DNA of 64,000 nt, from contig CAIIXF020000005.1 in the NCBI GenBank assembly GCA_903813345.2, forward strand, positions 12,217,375-12,281,374, given 5' to 3'. The stretch's first letter is position 1. Each line of letters begins with the position of its first letter. Made by a program: the position numbers and the translations under genes. Below the pieces are notes generated by a model. It saw only the letters and a list, made by a program, of their open reading frames with translations, was not told where the DNA came from and did not search any database. Source of the DNA: Owenia fusiformis (taxonomy: Eukaryota; Annelida; Polychaeta; Sabellida; Oweniidae). Positions 1 to 11,885 of this stretch are shown one piece after another.

Positions 1-2234
1 ACAAAGACTGTCACAATTGGGTAAAATCATGCCCTGAATGTAAGAGTAGATGCAGACCAACAATATACACAAAAGGTCAAATGCTGCCCCTTCCAATAGT
101 GGATGGTGCCTTTTCTTGGCTTGAAATGGATTGCGTAGGTACCCTAATTAAAACACCCAGAGGAAACCGATTTATAGTCGTGTTTGTTGACAGGCTATAC
201 AAGTTTCCCGAAGACTTCCCTGTACCAGACATAAAGGCCACAACAATTGCCCAACTTCTCTTTGACGAGCTAATATGTCAATATGGAAGTCCATTGACCA
301 TATCATCTGATAGAGGGAGCAATTTTCTGTCGGAATTAGTCTCAAAGTTGTGTGAAATGCACTCTATTAAAAGACTAGTATAATAAGTAGTAGCTATGCA
401 CCGGAATCTCAAGGATTAATAGAGAAATTCAATGGAACTCTAATTATTACCTCATTGTCAACAATTGTTGGAGACCATAAAGATTGGGACTTGTTCGTTC
501 AAGCGGCTTTGGCAAGTTACAGGACTACAAAATCGGTCCACAGTTACAGTCCTTTCCAAGTACTAGTGCTCGGACCGGTAATGTAAAGTGGTGCAGATGT
601 ATGTCATTACCGATATTTACTGACTATTTAGCAAGGATTTTGAAAAAAGCTAAAAAAAAGTTTTCCCCGGGTATATTTCGCCAAAAATCTCAAGGTACGC
701 CATACATACCACTTAATTTATCTGTAGAAACAGTAGAACCCACTCAGAATCATTTTAAACCACTAAACAATCCTGATTCTAACGGTTCATGTGATATAAA
801 CTCGTAAAATAAATACGTCTTCGTTCGTTGTATTATCACTTTATCAGCCTCGTTCTGAACTAATGATAATAGGTAGAGTGAAACTTCAACGTCAGGAAAA
901 TGTCGGAGAAAAAGAGATCATTCGTCTGGCATTTTTTTAGCAAAGTAGATGGGGACAAGGTTTCTTGTTCTTTATGTTCGTCTCAATTAAGATATACAGG
1001 GGGGACTTCAGGTATGCATGTCCATTTAGAAAATATTCATAAGAAAAATGGAACCACTGGCACTTCATCTGCGAGTTTGAAACAACCCACGCTGTTTACA
1101 TTGTTTGATTCCAAATCAAAACAGCCACTGTCTAAAAAAAAATCTCTGATATGCACATATGCCCTTGCTAGATGAGGTGCTGTAGATCTCAGACCATTGA
1201 GGAAAGGGAGGAAAGGGATTCAGGTATTTTGCTAACAAATTAAATCCTGCCTACACTGTTCCAGTTGCAAAAACTGTGAAGTCCTATATGGTTAAAGATT
1301 ATGAAACGGCTGATTCCATTGCCGGTGAGAAGATTTTGATGCCGACATTAGGTCAAATTAGTGCCGTTGTAGGTAATGCGGTATTACCTCCGACCACTAC
1401 CAAGTACTCTATGGTAGAGATCCATATTTACCGTTTGATATAGAAATGGAAAAAAATGTGGAAGTAAAGTCAGATTCTGTACAGCAACATGTAGAAAATA
1501 TTTGTCAGAGAATAATAGATACTAATAAGGTTGTTCAGGCAAATATGAAGAAGGAACAAGAGAAAATGGTTAAAACACGAGAGAAAGTCTTGACCAGGCC
1601 TTTCAAAGTAGGTGACCGAGTAATGGTCTATATGCCAATGATTGCAGTGAAAGGAATAAAATCTAGAAAATTGGTGCACTTATGGTCAGGGCCATATAAG
1701 TTATATGCATCATTAAATGAAGCTGATAACTTATTCATAATACGCCGGATCTCAGACGGAAAAATTATTAAAGTCCCAGTTAATGTTCATAGACTCAAGC
1801 GCGTAGAAGAATATACAACACATCCCAAAGATGTGGTGCCAGAGAATTATGATCCAGAAGAGATACATGATCAACTAATGACGGAAGACGACTTGCCAGA
1901 GAGTTGTTTTGAAGACTCAAATAAAGAAAATGAAGAGTGCGACAGAACAGAAGAAACTACAGGTGTAGGATCTGGACAAATAGATCAAGACCTGAATGAC
2001 AATGAAGTGGAAAAAGAAAATGAAGAATATTTTATGGTGGAAAAGGTTTTAAAAGGGAGATATCGCAAAGGTCAGTCAGAACCTGAATATTTATTGAAAT
2101 GGGAGGGTTATGAAGTTCTCACCTGGGAGCCAGAGTCGAATTTAACCCCATATTTAATGAAGGAATTGAAGGAACACCCTGTAGTGATGACAGGAAAGAG
2201 AATATTAAAGATAAAAGGGAGGAATAAAAGTTAA
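1..2234 (+). mobile_element. Ty3/gypsy-type LTR retroelement fossil, 3' part of pol
   Basis: The left window edge cuts into a retroelement pol region. A CPEC zinc-binding remnant (about 30-45) leads into an integrase core (about 81-383) with the typical 'D.VG' and 'SSDRGSNF' blocks. After a nested DNA transposon (564-1399) the integrase C-terminal region resumes. It ends in a long acidic linker and a chromodomain (about 2030-2160; residues 'EYLLKWEGYEVLTWEPESNL'). A chromodomain behind the integrase is typical of chromoviruses, a Ty3/gypsy branch. The copy is old and broken in several places; no LTR is recognised inside the window, so its full extent is unknown. Confidence 0.85.
564..1399 (+). 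mobile_element. Short hAT element inserted in the retroelement
   Basis: An 836-bp DNA transposon with imperfect terminal inverted repeats (TAGTGCTCGGA at the left, TAGTGGTCGGA read inward from the right). It is flanked by the 8-bp duplication CCAAGTAC (556-563 and 1400-1407), the target length of the hAT superfamily. It carries an ORF (900-1175) with a BED-type zinc finger: W-H-F-F, C-S-L-C, then H-x4-H. Around 1190-1330 there is decayed sequence resembling the next part of ZBED/hAT transposases ('ANKLNPAYTVPVAKTVKSY'). The catalytic domain is absent, so this is an internally deleted, non-autonomous copy. It is younger than the retroelement it interrupts. Confidence 0.85.
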
Positions 2235-3434
2235 AAAGATATAAGAGAAATAGGATAGAGAAAATAAAATCCATGGTAATATAATGAATAAGATAAGGTG
2301 AAATAAAATATGTAAGTATACACATACTGATAATTATTATGCAGTGAGGCAAAATTACTATGAATTGAAAATGTCTAAATGCATTAAGATCATAGACTGC
2401 ATAACAGTATATATTGTGATAATAGAAAGAATGTTTAAATGCATTAGTATTATCACTAGCTATAAGAAGAATGAGTGTTAAATGATAGGCTTCAAGTAAG
2501 AATAATGAAACGATAATAAATGAATAAATGAAATGTGGAAAACCTAGGTGTATATATATATATGAGAAAGAAATGATTATATATGAAGTTATAAGAGGTA
2601 TGGAAAGGCCTAAATGTATTTGAAATGGTTAACCATGAAAGTGACATATCTTGTTCAATGCATGAGACAGAATATATATATATATATTGACCATATCTTC
2701 CGTGTCCCTTTAAGTAATTGGGAATATCTGTGAAATATGAAACTCAGAAATGTGTGATTCACTGTTATAGCTGGGAATAGAATCTTCAAAAGAAAGTTTC
2801 TCAGAAAGTTTCAACTTAATAGTTGGTATATTTGCTTAGAGCCTTTCTGATGTGAAGCTAGCACACTGAAGAATGGGCTCGATGCAAATCCTGACATTGT
2901 TTATTTTCAAAATATTCCTGAATTTGTTAACATTATGAAGGGATAACAATGATATGGTCAATATTGAATTTATTTATTTAAAATAAATATTAGGAAGATT
3001 TAAAGAAGCAATAAATATATTAAGTACAAAACATGTAAAGATATAGGTAATATGAAAATGTACAAAAGAGGATACGATAGGTCTGCGATAGATCCTAAAA
3101 TATGATCTAAGCGAAGTATGCAGTAGATGAGAACCATATTTTAGGTCAAAATATGACATAAGTTATTTTCAAGGATTCCGAACTCTAAGGATAGAAAAGT
3201 GGGTTGGTCTAAAGAATTGTATAAGGAAAAGTTGTATATATGATCATGAAAAACACATAAGTTAGTGTCATGAGGTGTTTTGCTAAAGATAATTTCTACC
3301 TCGGATTGGTCAAAGGGAAAATATGAGGGAAGGAATAATCAGAACAAAAAGGATAGGAACTATGTGTGTGTTACACAACTGCCAAATTTATTTTCAGGAG
3401 GATATACAAAACCAAGAATAACTAGTAAGTACCA
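2235..3434. other. AT-rich non-coding stretch behind the chromodomain
   Basis: No ORF or recognisable domain was found. Short TA dinucleotide runs occur near 2551-2562 and 2673-2686. It lies between the chromodomain and the next ORF and is probably internal to the retroelement fossil. Confidence 0.4.
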
Positions 3435-3872
3435 ATGAGGATCTACTCAGTCAAAGACATGGGGATGAGATCTAATCTTATGGTAACTCTGATAGCAATC
3501 TGCGGCGAGATAATGGGATGTCAAGCGATAGTATTGAGACAAAATTATGGAATTTATTTTGTGTCGATAAAAGAGCCAATAACACATAATAGAAATTACT
3601 TCCACATAACGTATAAAATGAAAGCCAGCATATCATTACCTGATGAAATTGTCAGACACGCTAATTTTGAATGCCACCCTAATGGCTTTATTCATAAACA
3701 ACCATGCGAACAATTAAAAGAATTAATAAAAAACTTATTAACCAAAATAACACAACATCAAAATAACATAAGATCAATTGTTCCACAAGAAAGTAAAAGG
3801 CAAACTAAAATTAAAAGAGATTCAATATTAGAGAAGTTTTTTAAAAACTTATACGTATACTTATACTTATAA
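3435..3872 (+). pseudogene. Downstream ORF of the retroelement, possibly envelope-like
   Basis: A 145-codon ORF in the same orientation as pol, about 1.2 kb behind it. It starts with a hydrophobic segment (about residues 11-29, 'MRSNLMVTLIAICGEIMGC') that looks like a signal peptide. It has several cysteines and a basic cluster (KRQTKIKR) near the C-terminus. Position, orientation and signal-like start fit a third, envelope-like ORF as known in some gypsy lineages, but no family match is certain. It is incomplete and treated as a fossil. An unrelated ORF of unknown origin is the alternative. Confidence 0.3.
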
Positions 3873-4787
3873 ACCCAATAAACAAGGTGTTTCATAATTT
3901 CCCAATTCGTCAGGAAATATCTCCTAGGACGGTAATAAAAAGGGCCAATGGCATACCATCTGTACCCCCTTGATGTAAAGCATATTTAGTTGTGTCATAT
4001 GTGTTTTCTAGAATCAAATAGGCTGATATAGCACACGGGTTTTACAGATTTATCTACTCTCAAATATATTTTTTGTAGATGATCGTTTTGAATCACCTTG
4101 TAGAAATAACGAAGGGAGAATTAGTTCAGCTAATGAATGAGTCGAGCTGTTTGATTGGATACTATGCCTATTCAGCTGATTAATTTTAATAAGCCATTCT
4201 GGTCAGTAGGTCCACACATATACTATGCGGAGATCCAACTCTGTAAGTTTATAATCTGCGTATAAAGGCCCTTTTATACGTAAAAACTTAAAAATTGACC
4301 TTATAATTTCATGAGAACTTTGAAATGATCGACTCGTTCGTGTAGTGATTCACTTTAAAGGGTCTTGTTTATCGTACACTACAAGGACCCGTCAACTAGC
4401 GTTTAGTTTATCGTGTTCATAATTGACACTAGTAAAGGACATTGTATTCGCAGTCCCTTGTTGATGATGGAGCTTGACTATATCGGGAATAGTTATGCCC
4501 CACTTGGTACAGATTATGAAAATCAATTTGAATTGATTTTAGTTCGACAAGACCCTTTAAACTATAAGTATACGTATAAGTTTTTGAAACAACTTATAAC
4601 GAAAATTCTCTATTATCTCCGATAGGCAGTTTTATTGTTGAGATATTTGGATTGGCAACTGAAAGAAGTGTCAATATACTAAAATCGTTTCTGCATGTGA
4701 TAGCACAGATGAGGAATGCATGTCAAACAACTGTTAAAGAATGCATGCATTATAAACAGTTTCTGTCAATAATGAACCTTATAAGTT
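3873..4787. other. Intergenic stretch with a short inverted repeat
   Basis: No gene is seen. An imperfect inverted match links 3846-3870 (cttatacgtatacttatac) to 4563-4587 (gtatacgtataag), and fragments of the same motif recur near 4258-4290. It could mark the end of an inserted element, but no target duplication was found. Confidence 0.3.
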
Positions 4788-4789
4788 CC

Positions 4790-6511
4790 ATCAATGGCGA
4801 GAAGACGATGACGTGTTTTTGATTAAAGCAGATTTGAATGGCACATTAAAAGATGGAATTGACCTTCTCAAAGGTCAACTACCTCGATTTCTCTGGCATG
4901 TTTTTATAAAACGTCAGCAAGATGCAAGCCACCAACATGATATAAATGAGGCAACACTCGACGACAGTCACACGTGCGTTGTTCAGATGGACTTTTCTGA
5001 GAATGCAACCATTACCTTTCAAAATGAAATCCAATCAGCAGAGGCAGAGACAAGTCACTCTCTTCACTGTAATGATATATCACAGGGAATATAAAATTTC
5101 CCTTATCATTCTTTCTGATGAAACTGACCACAGTAAGGATAGCATTGCGTCATTTCTGAATCACATTCTGGTATATATCAAGTGTGAAGTATCGCCTGAT
5201 ATAAAAACTGCAAATATTTGGACTGATGGGCCGTCAAGCCAATTCAAAACTAGATTTATGGTGTCACTGATACCCAACCTTGGACGTCGTCACAACATAC
5301 GAATCCACTGGAATTATTACGCCACAGGAAAAATCAAGAGTAAAGAGGTGGTGGTATACAACGCAGTGACTTACAGTAACCCACCCAAAGTACCAGGGAA
5401 TCAAAACAACTTTCATCTCAAAGGAACAATAAGTCAAGGTTTGCATTTAATTCAAATAGTATTCAAAACTATTGATACAGTACACTAAATGGCTTAAATA
5501 TCTGAAAAAACTGTTGATAAGTTCTTTCTCCATCTCACATGTCTCACTGTACTTAAATATAAGTCAAGCCAACCAAAGTCTAGATACTGTATTAAGAACA
5601 GTAAATATACCAGTCAACATTTGTGTGTTATCCATTTTCAGATTGCAAAGAACTGTCAACATATTTAATTTGGTTAAAGGCAACAGCAATTAAAGGAATT
5701 ATTAACGCACATGCAGTTTATAGTGCAGAATGCAGAACAAGGTCTATCCAAACTAAATGGTCCTGTAACTATGGTGACAAAGTTCTATAACAATTCTCCC
5801 GAGGAAACGTGCGTTGAACTAGGTAAATTTCATATACTGTATTTTGCATGTTCATTCTTTTTCGAGAATTTAACATAGTCAGATGTGCATCACATTTCAT
5901 ATCGTGGCTGTACAGTATGTTTATTTTCTAGAAGTTCTAGTAGAAACAGAAACGGATGACCAATGTTTTCTGTGTGGCCATGTGTATGGAAGTAAAAATG
6001 ATCCGAAAAAGAAAGAAGAATGGGTAAGTATGGCAATACAATATCATGAAAGTTCATGAATTGGTTCTAAAAACCCCACCCCTGAGATTTTTCGAACCTG
6101 GGTGTTTCTACCACTTTATCAGTTTACAGACTGATGGAAAAATATGTAACTACTGTGTAAAGTAGCGGTCATACTTGCCATGTGGGCTCACCGTTCGCCA
6201 CCGTGTGGCTAATTTTAAAAATTCATTTTTTAATTTGTTAATTAATTTTGTTATTGATGTGATGGGGGACATCTTGCTGTAAATCTTTTTGTTTTGACCA
6301 CCATGTGTCTATGCCGTGCCCAGCAGTCTGCCCCAAAAGTATTTACACTAAGCCACTATTAAGCCATCTCAAATTGTAATTAATAATTATCTAAATTGAG
6401 CATTGCATTTTCCAATTTCAGGTGAAATGTAGCAGCATACAACATGTTCAGGGACTCATTTTAAAGATTGCTTACGAACCTGAAGACACATATTGCGTTT
6501 GCAATGGTTGA
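4790..6511 (+). pseudogene. Decayed member of an uncharacterised transposase-like family with a C-terminal cysteine finger
   Basis: Blocks in order are 'VQMDFSENATITFQNEIQSA' (about 4975-5040), a segment starting 'VTLFTVMIYHRE' (about 5056-5091), 'NIWTDGPSSQFKTRF' (about 5213-5257) and 'RIHWNYYAT' (about 5302-5328). Further exon-like pieces lie at about 5640-5820, at 5930-6023 ('CFLCGHVYGS', donor GTAAGTA) and at 6422-6511 (behind a TTTCAG acceptor, ending CxCNG and a stop). The conserved acidic blocks separated by such spacing recall a DDE-type nuclease, and the end recalls a PHD-like finger. I recall similar multicopy hypothetical proteins in cnidarians, insects and molluscs, without an assigned function. 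The first two blocks lie in different frames, so this copy is broken. No terminal repeats were found. Confidence 0.45.
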
Positions 6512-6937
6512 CATTTACACAGACAAATTTAAAAATTGCATTTATTAGCGTGACGGAATCACAAAAATATACTTAATTATAACAATGCTACTTTTGTCAG
6601 GAGAATTCATGAGCTTCGAAAAGTATCTGACACTGTATGACCTCCAGAAGGAAAGCTATTTACAGAAATTAGCCTTTAAAATAAGTCAAAACAAACTGCT
6701 TTAATTTGATGCGAATGAACAAACTACATGTATATCTGATGTATTCGGAAGTTCTTGGTGGTCTGAGTCTACTACTAATATAATTAATGTTGTGGTGTGG
6801 GTATCGCTATCGCAGCGATGAAAATTGTAAACACAGAAGCCAGACAGTTTAGCAATAAGCAAGTAATTTTGGAACAAGATCGTATACAGCACGCGAAAGT
6901 CTAAGAAATCGGTCAAATTGAACTGTGGAATATTATC
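6512..6937. other. Non-coding stretch
   Basis: AT-rich sequence without a recognised gene or repeat; the only ORF, on the minus strand, has no visible domain. Confidence 0.3.
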
Positions 6938-7384
6938 TTGCTTACTTTTGTTACATCGTATATGGTCGTTAAATCGGTCATGTTGATTCGGAAAGTTTTT
7001 CAAACATATGTGTATAAGCAAACTCCAAGGAGGGGTGTACGTCTAATGATGGAATTGATATCGCCACAGTCAAGGGTTCAGATTCCGGTAATCGGGTTAA
7101 AAGTTGCATATCATAGGGTCCAATTGGTACAACGTGATTCAATACATGAGATCAGAGCTCAACATACTTACTTTAAGAGTTATTTAGAGGTCAAATGTGG
7201 GCAAATTAAGTTCTTGATAGATAATGAGGAAATGAAGTTAGATCTTCCTAATAAATTACGCATACCATATATTGAAAGAGGGGTCATTGATCATTTATTG
7301 CATGAACCATATGTTATTCAATTCTATTTTGAAATTGATAAAAAAGTGTTTGTTTTAATACCAAAAGAGAGAATGGTAGTGTAA
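6938..7384 (+). CDS. ORF of unknown function, probably part of a transposable element
   Basis: A 148-codon ORF with a hydrophobic start and a mixed charged body; no domain is recognised. Behind it an acceptor-like TTATTCCAG (7399-7407) precedes an open block of 47 codons (7410-7553, '...QTEEIKEEVLNGSPVTPNV...') that ends in a stop, which would suit a last exon. Both lie in the orientation of the retroelement upstream and may be remains of its 3' region, or of a separate gene. Confidence 0.25.
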   Translation: MLTFVTSYMVVKSVMLIRKVFQTYVYKQTPRRGVRLMMELISPQSRVQIPVIGLKVAYHRVQLVQRDSIHEIRAQHTYFKSYLEVKCGQIKFLIDNEEMKLDLPNKLRIPYIERGVIDHLLHEPYVIQFYFEIDKKVFVLIPKERMVV

Positions 7385-7553
7385 CAAATTATTGTATGTT
7401 ATTCCAGTGGCCCAGGCGCAAACAGAAGAGATCAAAGAAGAGGTGCTGAACGGCAGCCCTGTTACCCCTAATGTCGCGGTTCAACCTATGGCAGAGAGCC
7501 TTGTAATGTCCGAGATACATGTTGGGAGAATATCGTACATGAAGTACATATAA

Positions 7554-9016
7554 GACAAATTTTGGACTTTGGGAACCTTAAGCAATAGAAGACTGTAAAA
7601 ATAAAAACATTTTGGGAAAAAGAGATGCAAAAAGAAAATTATTTTGGACTATCCACAAAACGAAAGAATTTTGAGGACAATAGACAAATTAATTTAAATT
7701 ATCTGCAGAAAATTGATCACAACAAAATATGGACTACGATAAAAAAAAAATCAAAAAAAAATCATTGTAAGGCAATAGAACTCTTTACAATTACCCCAAC
7801 ACACACAGAATTCTATAATTACATGTATAAATAAAAACTTTTGATTTAGTAAAGAAAGAATTAAATAAGAATAAATTGAAAATAAAACTTCGTTAAATAT
7901 TGAAATCTAAATATGGAGTTATAAACACGTCCTTTGACGTCCTTTCACACAATAGTTAATTTTTTATTTACCATACAGACCTTATTGTAATAATTGTGAC
8001 CCAACCATCAGTGCAGAAATGATAGACACTATAATCACTCGTATGAGAAAGTAAAGAATGGAACATGTACCTAAACGGTTCTCATGCCAGATAGAAATAC
8101 AAGATGAACAAAGCAAAAATACTAAACTATTGCATATTGAGAAATCCATTTTCAAAAAATGCATAACAGATGCTGGGTTACTAGCTAAATCTTATGATGA
8201 GATAGAAGATATTTACAGTTGCACAGATCTTGCCATCTGTCACTTCAATGAAAAACCATACTACAAACAGCTTACACTAATATAAAACAACAATTAACTT
8301 TGCCTTATCCAAAGATGAAGAAAAGGATAAGCTGTAATTAGTCAGGTTCAAATAAATAAGTGTTTGCTGCACAATAATTAAGCAGCATTTAAAAAGTGAT
8401 TGATTATTATTCAAAATCAGAACAGTATTTTGTAAAACTGAATTTCTTATTATGTTCTCCAAACTTTCATATAGAATCACAATAATTTCTAAACCAAAAC
8501 ATGGCTTAGTAACTGAGATATCTTGGTAATGACTTAAAACTGGTTTAAGTGATGTTGATAATTTCAAACAGACAAAGTTGGCTAATTCAAGCTCATTTTA
8601 AACTGGATTTAGGTCTTTTACTCAGAGTAGGATCACCTGATAAATTCATAGATTACTAATTAATCTTTGTGTCTATGTAAACTCAGTATGGGCAAGTACT
8701 GAGTAGATTCTGAAGGCAGAATACAGGTAGAAAGCTCTTTCACTGGTTTTAACATCATACTGGAATAGTTTTCTTTACTTCCAAGTTTATCTTGCAGGCT
8801 CAGACATGTCAGATTTATGTGTTTAGTAGATGTTCTTCTGCTATGTTTATGAACAGCTACAATTGTCTGCATAACCCTGGATCTACATAAGGGAAGAGAA
8901 TATATTATAAGTGCTGTTTTATCATATAGACATAGTAATTACAGTACTGCCTTCTATTGAGGGCTTTTACTTTGATGAATTGTGAAATCAGTTATCTCAT
9001 TGTTAATGAGAGATTA
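7554..9016. other. AT-rich stretch, one weak ORF
   Basis: Mostly low-complexity AT sequence. An ORF at 8058-8285 (75 codons, plus strand) follows an open run from about 7985 ('NNCDPTISAEMIDTIITRMRK' in part), which could be a decayed coding piece, but I do not recognise it. Confidence 0.25.
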
Positions 9017-9290
9017 CAATAAAACCTGTAAAAGTGGAACACCCTGGGGGCTTCAAAAGTGTTAAACTTAGGAGGTGTTCCACTTAAGATGTTCATTTAA
9101 CATTAAGTCAATAAGCCATGGGACTTTGAAAGAACTGTTCCACATGCTACTCATGCTACCAAGGAGATGTTCCACTTACATAGGTTCATTTAACATTACA
9201 TCAATGGGCCATGGGACTTTGAAAAAACTATTCCACTTGCAAGGTGTTCCACTTACAGAGGTGTCCACCTTAGCAGTTTCTATAATTGTA
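9017..9290. mobile_element. Small TIR element with an internal duplicated unit
   Basis: The left end reads CCTGTAAAAGTGGAACACC and the right end, read inward, CCTCTGTAAGTGGAACACC. A roughly 90-bp unit containing GGTGTTCCACTTA...CATGGGACTTTGAAA occurs twice inside (about 9072-9160 and 9165-9255). The left end resembles pogo/Tigger-like termini such as the element at 40833. Exact ends are uncertain. Confidence 0.5.
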
Positions 9291-9347
9291 TTTCTATGTA
9301 ATGATATAAAAAGTTGACGGTAAATCACATGTGGCATGTTGAGGAAT

Positions 9348-10362
9348 TCTATAGTATATTATGTACCATAAAATTTTGCAGAAGTTTTGAGATATAAGAG
9401 TTCAAAAACTGAAAAGGGTCAAAGTTCGAAATTTTTCAAGGTGAAATTTCAACTTGCTTCAAAATGAACAACTTAGCTTTCAACTAGCTACTACATACCC
9501 CTACTAGAGACCTGAGCTGAACTTGGCGGGAAAGGAATTTTTATCTAGGTCAAGGTCAAAGGTCAAAATCTAGGTCAAATCAAAGCTTTGTTTAATTTTC
9601 TCAAATGCTGACACTACACTTCAATATTTTGGGCTGAATTTTTGCAGAGAGATAGATATTACTATTCTATTAGTCTTAGCCTTTTGCTGTCTAGAGAAAT
9701 TTTGCCCACATTTTGAGATATTGAAGGTCAAAAAAAGGTCAAAAAAGGTATTTTTTCAACTTGCTTCAAATTTACCAATTTTTTTAAAAAACTCATCTAC
9801 AAGTTCACAGGATTCCAAATCTGACCTTACTTTTGACCTTTGATTTTTGGTTGACCCTCAGTGACCTCTGAAAGGTAAAAAAAAGTTGATTTTTCATTTT
9901 CTGGATTCAAATATAGATATATTTTATCGCAAAAGACCTACTGAGGTCTAAAAAAGTAAAATTTGCAAGGTCAAAGGTCAAGATCATCAAACAAAATCAC
10001 AAACTGTGTTTTCTAAGTTTCTCAAAATTGGAGACTACAAATCAATATTTTTAAATGAAAGTCAGAATATATATTCCTCTACTAAAGGTTCTACACATAT
10101 TAGCAATTGATTATCTATTAAAATTTGGCTCCAGTTTTGAGATATTATAACTCAGAAACAGAAAAAAGGTCAAATTTCGGAATTTTTCAAGGTCAAATTT
10201 CAACTTGCATTAATTCGACCAAACTTTTTTTAAAATTCATCTACAAGTTGTCTGGAGTTCATATATGACTTTGTATTGAAGATTTGACCTTTGGCTGGCC
10301 TTTGAATGTTCAGAAACGAATATAGGGCCTCCGTAAGATTGCTTGCAATCTTAGATCTCTAG
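9348..10362 (+). mobile_element. Helitron-like non-autonomous element with many AGGTCA motifs
   Basis: The right end has the Helitron 3' signature: a hairpin AAGATTGC-TT-GCAATCTT (10335-10352), a 6-bp spacer, then CTAG (10359-10362) followed by T. A candidate 5' end is TCTATAGTA at 9348, close to the TCTMTAYTA start of the family, but it is preceded by T rather than A, which also leaves a Helentron-type start (TTC) possible. The body is a diverged repeat, with related segments near 9405-9460 and 10130-10215, and is dense in AGGTCA. No protein is encoded. Confidence 0.45.
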
Positions 10363-10727
10363 TTTATTATTTATATCCAATATAAAGTACTATTTATATT
10401 CAGCAAATTCAAACATTGTAAAGATCTTGCTGTTTTCTTTTGTTTAATGACTATTTAGACCTCAGTTTGCTTTAGTACAGGGGAATCCCAAGCTACTATA
10501 TTGAGCTAAAACAGAGATATATCAATGTAATTCTGACAAGTTGTTGCTTTCAACAACCAATCATAACTCGAAATTACAATTTGAATCTCGCTTACATAAG
10601 CATGATATCAGCAATATTCTTACTTAAATTTGCACAATTTTACCTGATATATAAAGAGCACAGCAAAATCGGTTTATTCAGTAACTTTTAACACGATACA
10701 TAACATAAGATTGGTCAGAGTCCAGAG
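10363..10727. other. Non-coding stretch
   Basis: No gene or repeat recognised. The last 100 bases lead into the integrase fragment that follows and may belong to that fossil. Confidence 0.3.
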
Positions 10728-11513
10728 ATGACATTGAAATGGCATGGTCCTTTTAAAATCATAGATAGATTAGATGATTTGAGGTATCAGGTCAAAATAA
10801 AGGACAAGGATACAAGAATCATACATCATTATCGTTTGAAAAAATATGTGTGTAATGATGGTTCAGATAACGATATTGAAACTGTAAAAGGTGATGCCAA
10901 TGTCAGTGAAATTAAAATTAATGATTCAGAAATAAATGAGAGGCGAAGGCCTCGCAGAAAACCAGCCTGGGTGGATGAATTTGAAGTATATTAAGTTTTC
11001 GGTTTGATTATAGATTATGAGGAGGTATTTATTTGCAGATGTGCAAAAGCCAATGTCCTCTACCAGAAGGGAGAAAATTCAAAAGACCATGGGTATGCAG
11101 GAAACGATTTGGCTCCCAGGATGACTTGTGGAGGCACAAGTTCTCGCACAAAATGAGTTTGAGGTGTGAAAGAGTCGACTGTTCGTTTACATGCTCAGAG
11201 GCTGAAAGATCAAAACTGATTTTACACCAACGGGAACACGCTAACCCAAGACAAACAGAAAGCAATCAGTAGGCGGGCAGAGGCTGGTAAGCAGGAAGCG
11301 TCTGACAAACAGGCAGTGGCTAGCCAAAGGGATCTATCAGATACTGATACGACTTCCACAATAAGCGCCACAGAAACGGAGCCTTATGGGGTAAATTTTA
11401 TAGACAATGAACAAAGTGAAGACGTAGCGAGCGAGAAGTTCATTAATTTCTTGATGGAAAGTAAGACAACTCAGGAATTGGAAAAGAACGTGTTGGAGTT
11501 TAATTTTGACTAA
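10728..11513 (+). mobile_element. Second Ty3/gypsy-type retroelement fossil, integrase tail and small ORFs
   Basis: The ORF at 10728-10994 shows the integrase C-terminal module ('WHGPFKIIDRLDDLRYQVK' ... 'HHYRLKKY') of gypsy-type elements. It is followed in the same orientation by an ORF (11033-11272) with two C2H2-like fingers, the second (C-x4-C-x12-H) better formed than the first, and an acidic ORF (11316-11513). The rest of pol is absent upstream. About 440 bp downstream, a purine-rich run followed by TGTAACATACC (11957) could be the start of a 3' LTR, itself interrupted by the mariner at 12286. The copy is incomplete and old. Confidence 0.6.
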
Positions 11514-11639
11514 TTAAAGAACTTCAAACATGAGAGTTTTTAGTATTTTTCCGACGTTGGACTATTTTCATACTGTATATTTATATAGATACAGATAAGA
11601 GAACAAATATATATATCTTATATATACTACATTACTCCA

Positions 11640-11885
11640 CATTTTATTGGTATGTATTTGTGTTATATCATTATGTTTTGTATTGTGTGTCAATATGTAT
11701 TGTATAGTAAGTAGTTGTGTTGTATTGTATAACATTAATATGTATTGTATTTAAAGGATTCGTATTGTATTGTATTTTCCATAATTGTATTGTAATATCA
11801 GACTATGGTATTGTATTTGTATTTTAAAATTTGTATTGTATGATCGATGTATTGTATTGTATTGTTTAGACCATGTATTGTATGG
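11640..11885. repeat. TGTAT/ATTGT pentanucleotide-like microsatellite
   Basis: Imperfect array of TGTATTGTAT units, densest at 11690-11880. Confidence 0.8.
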
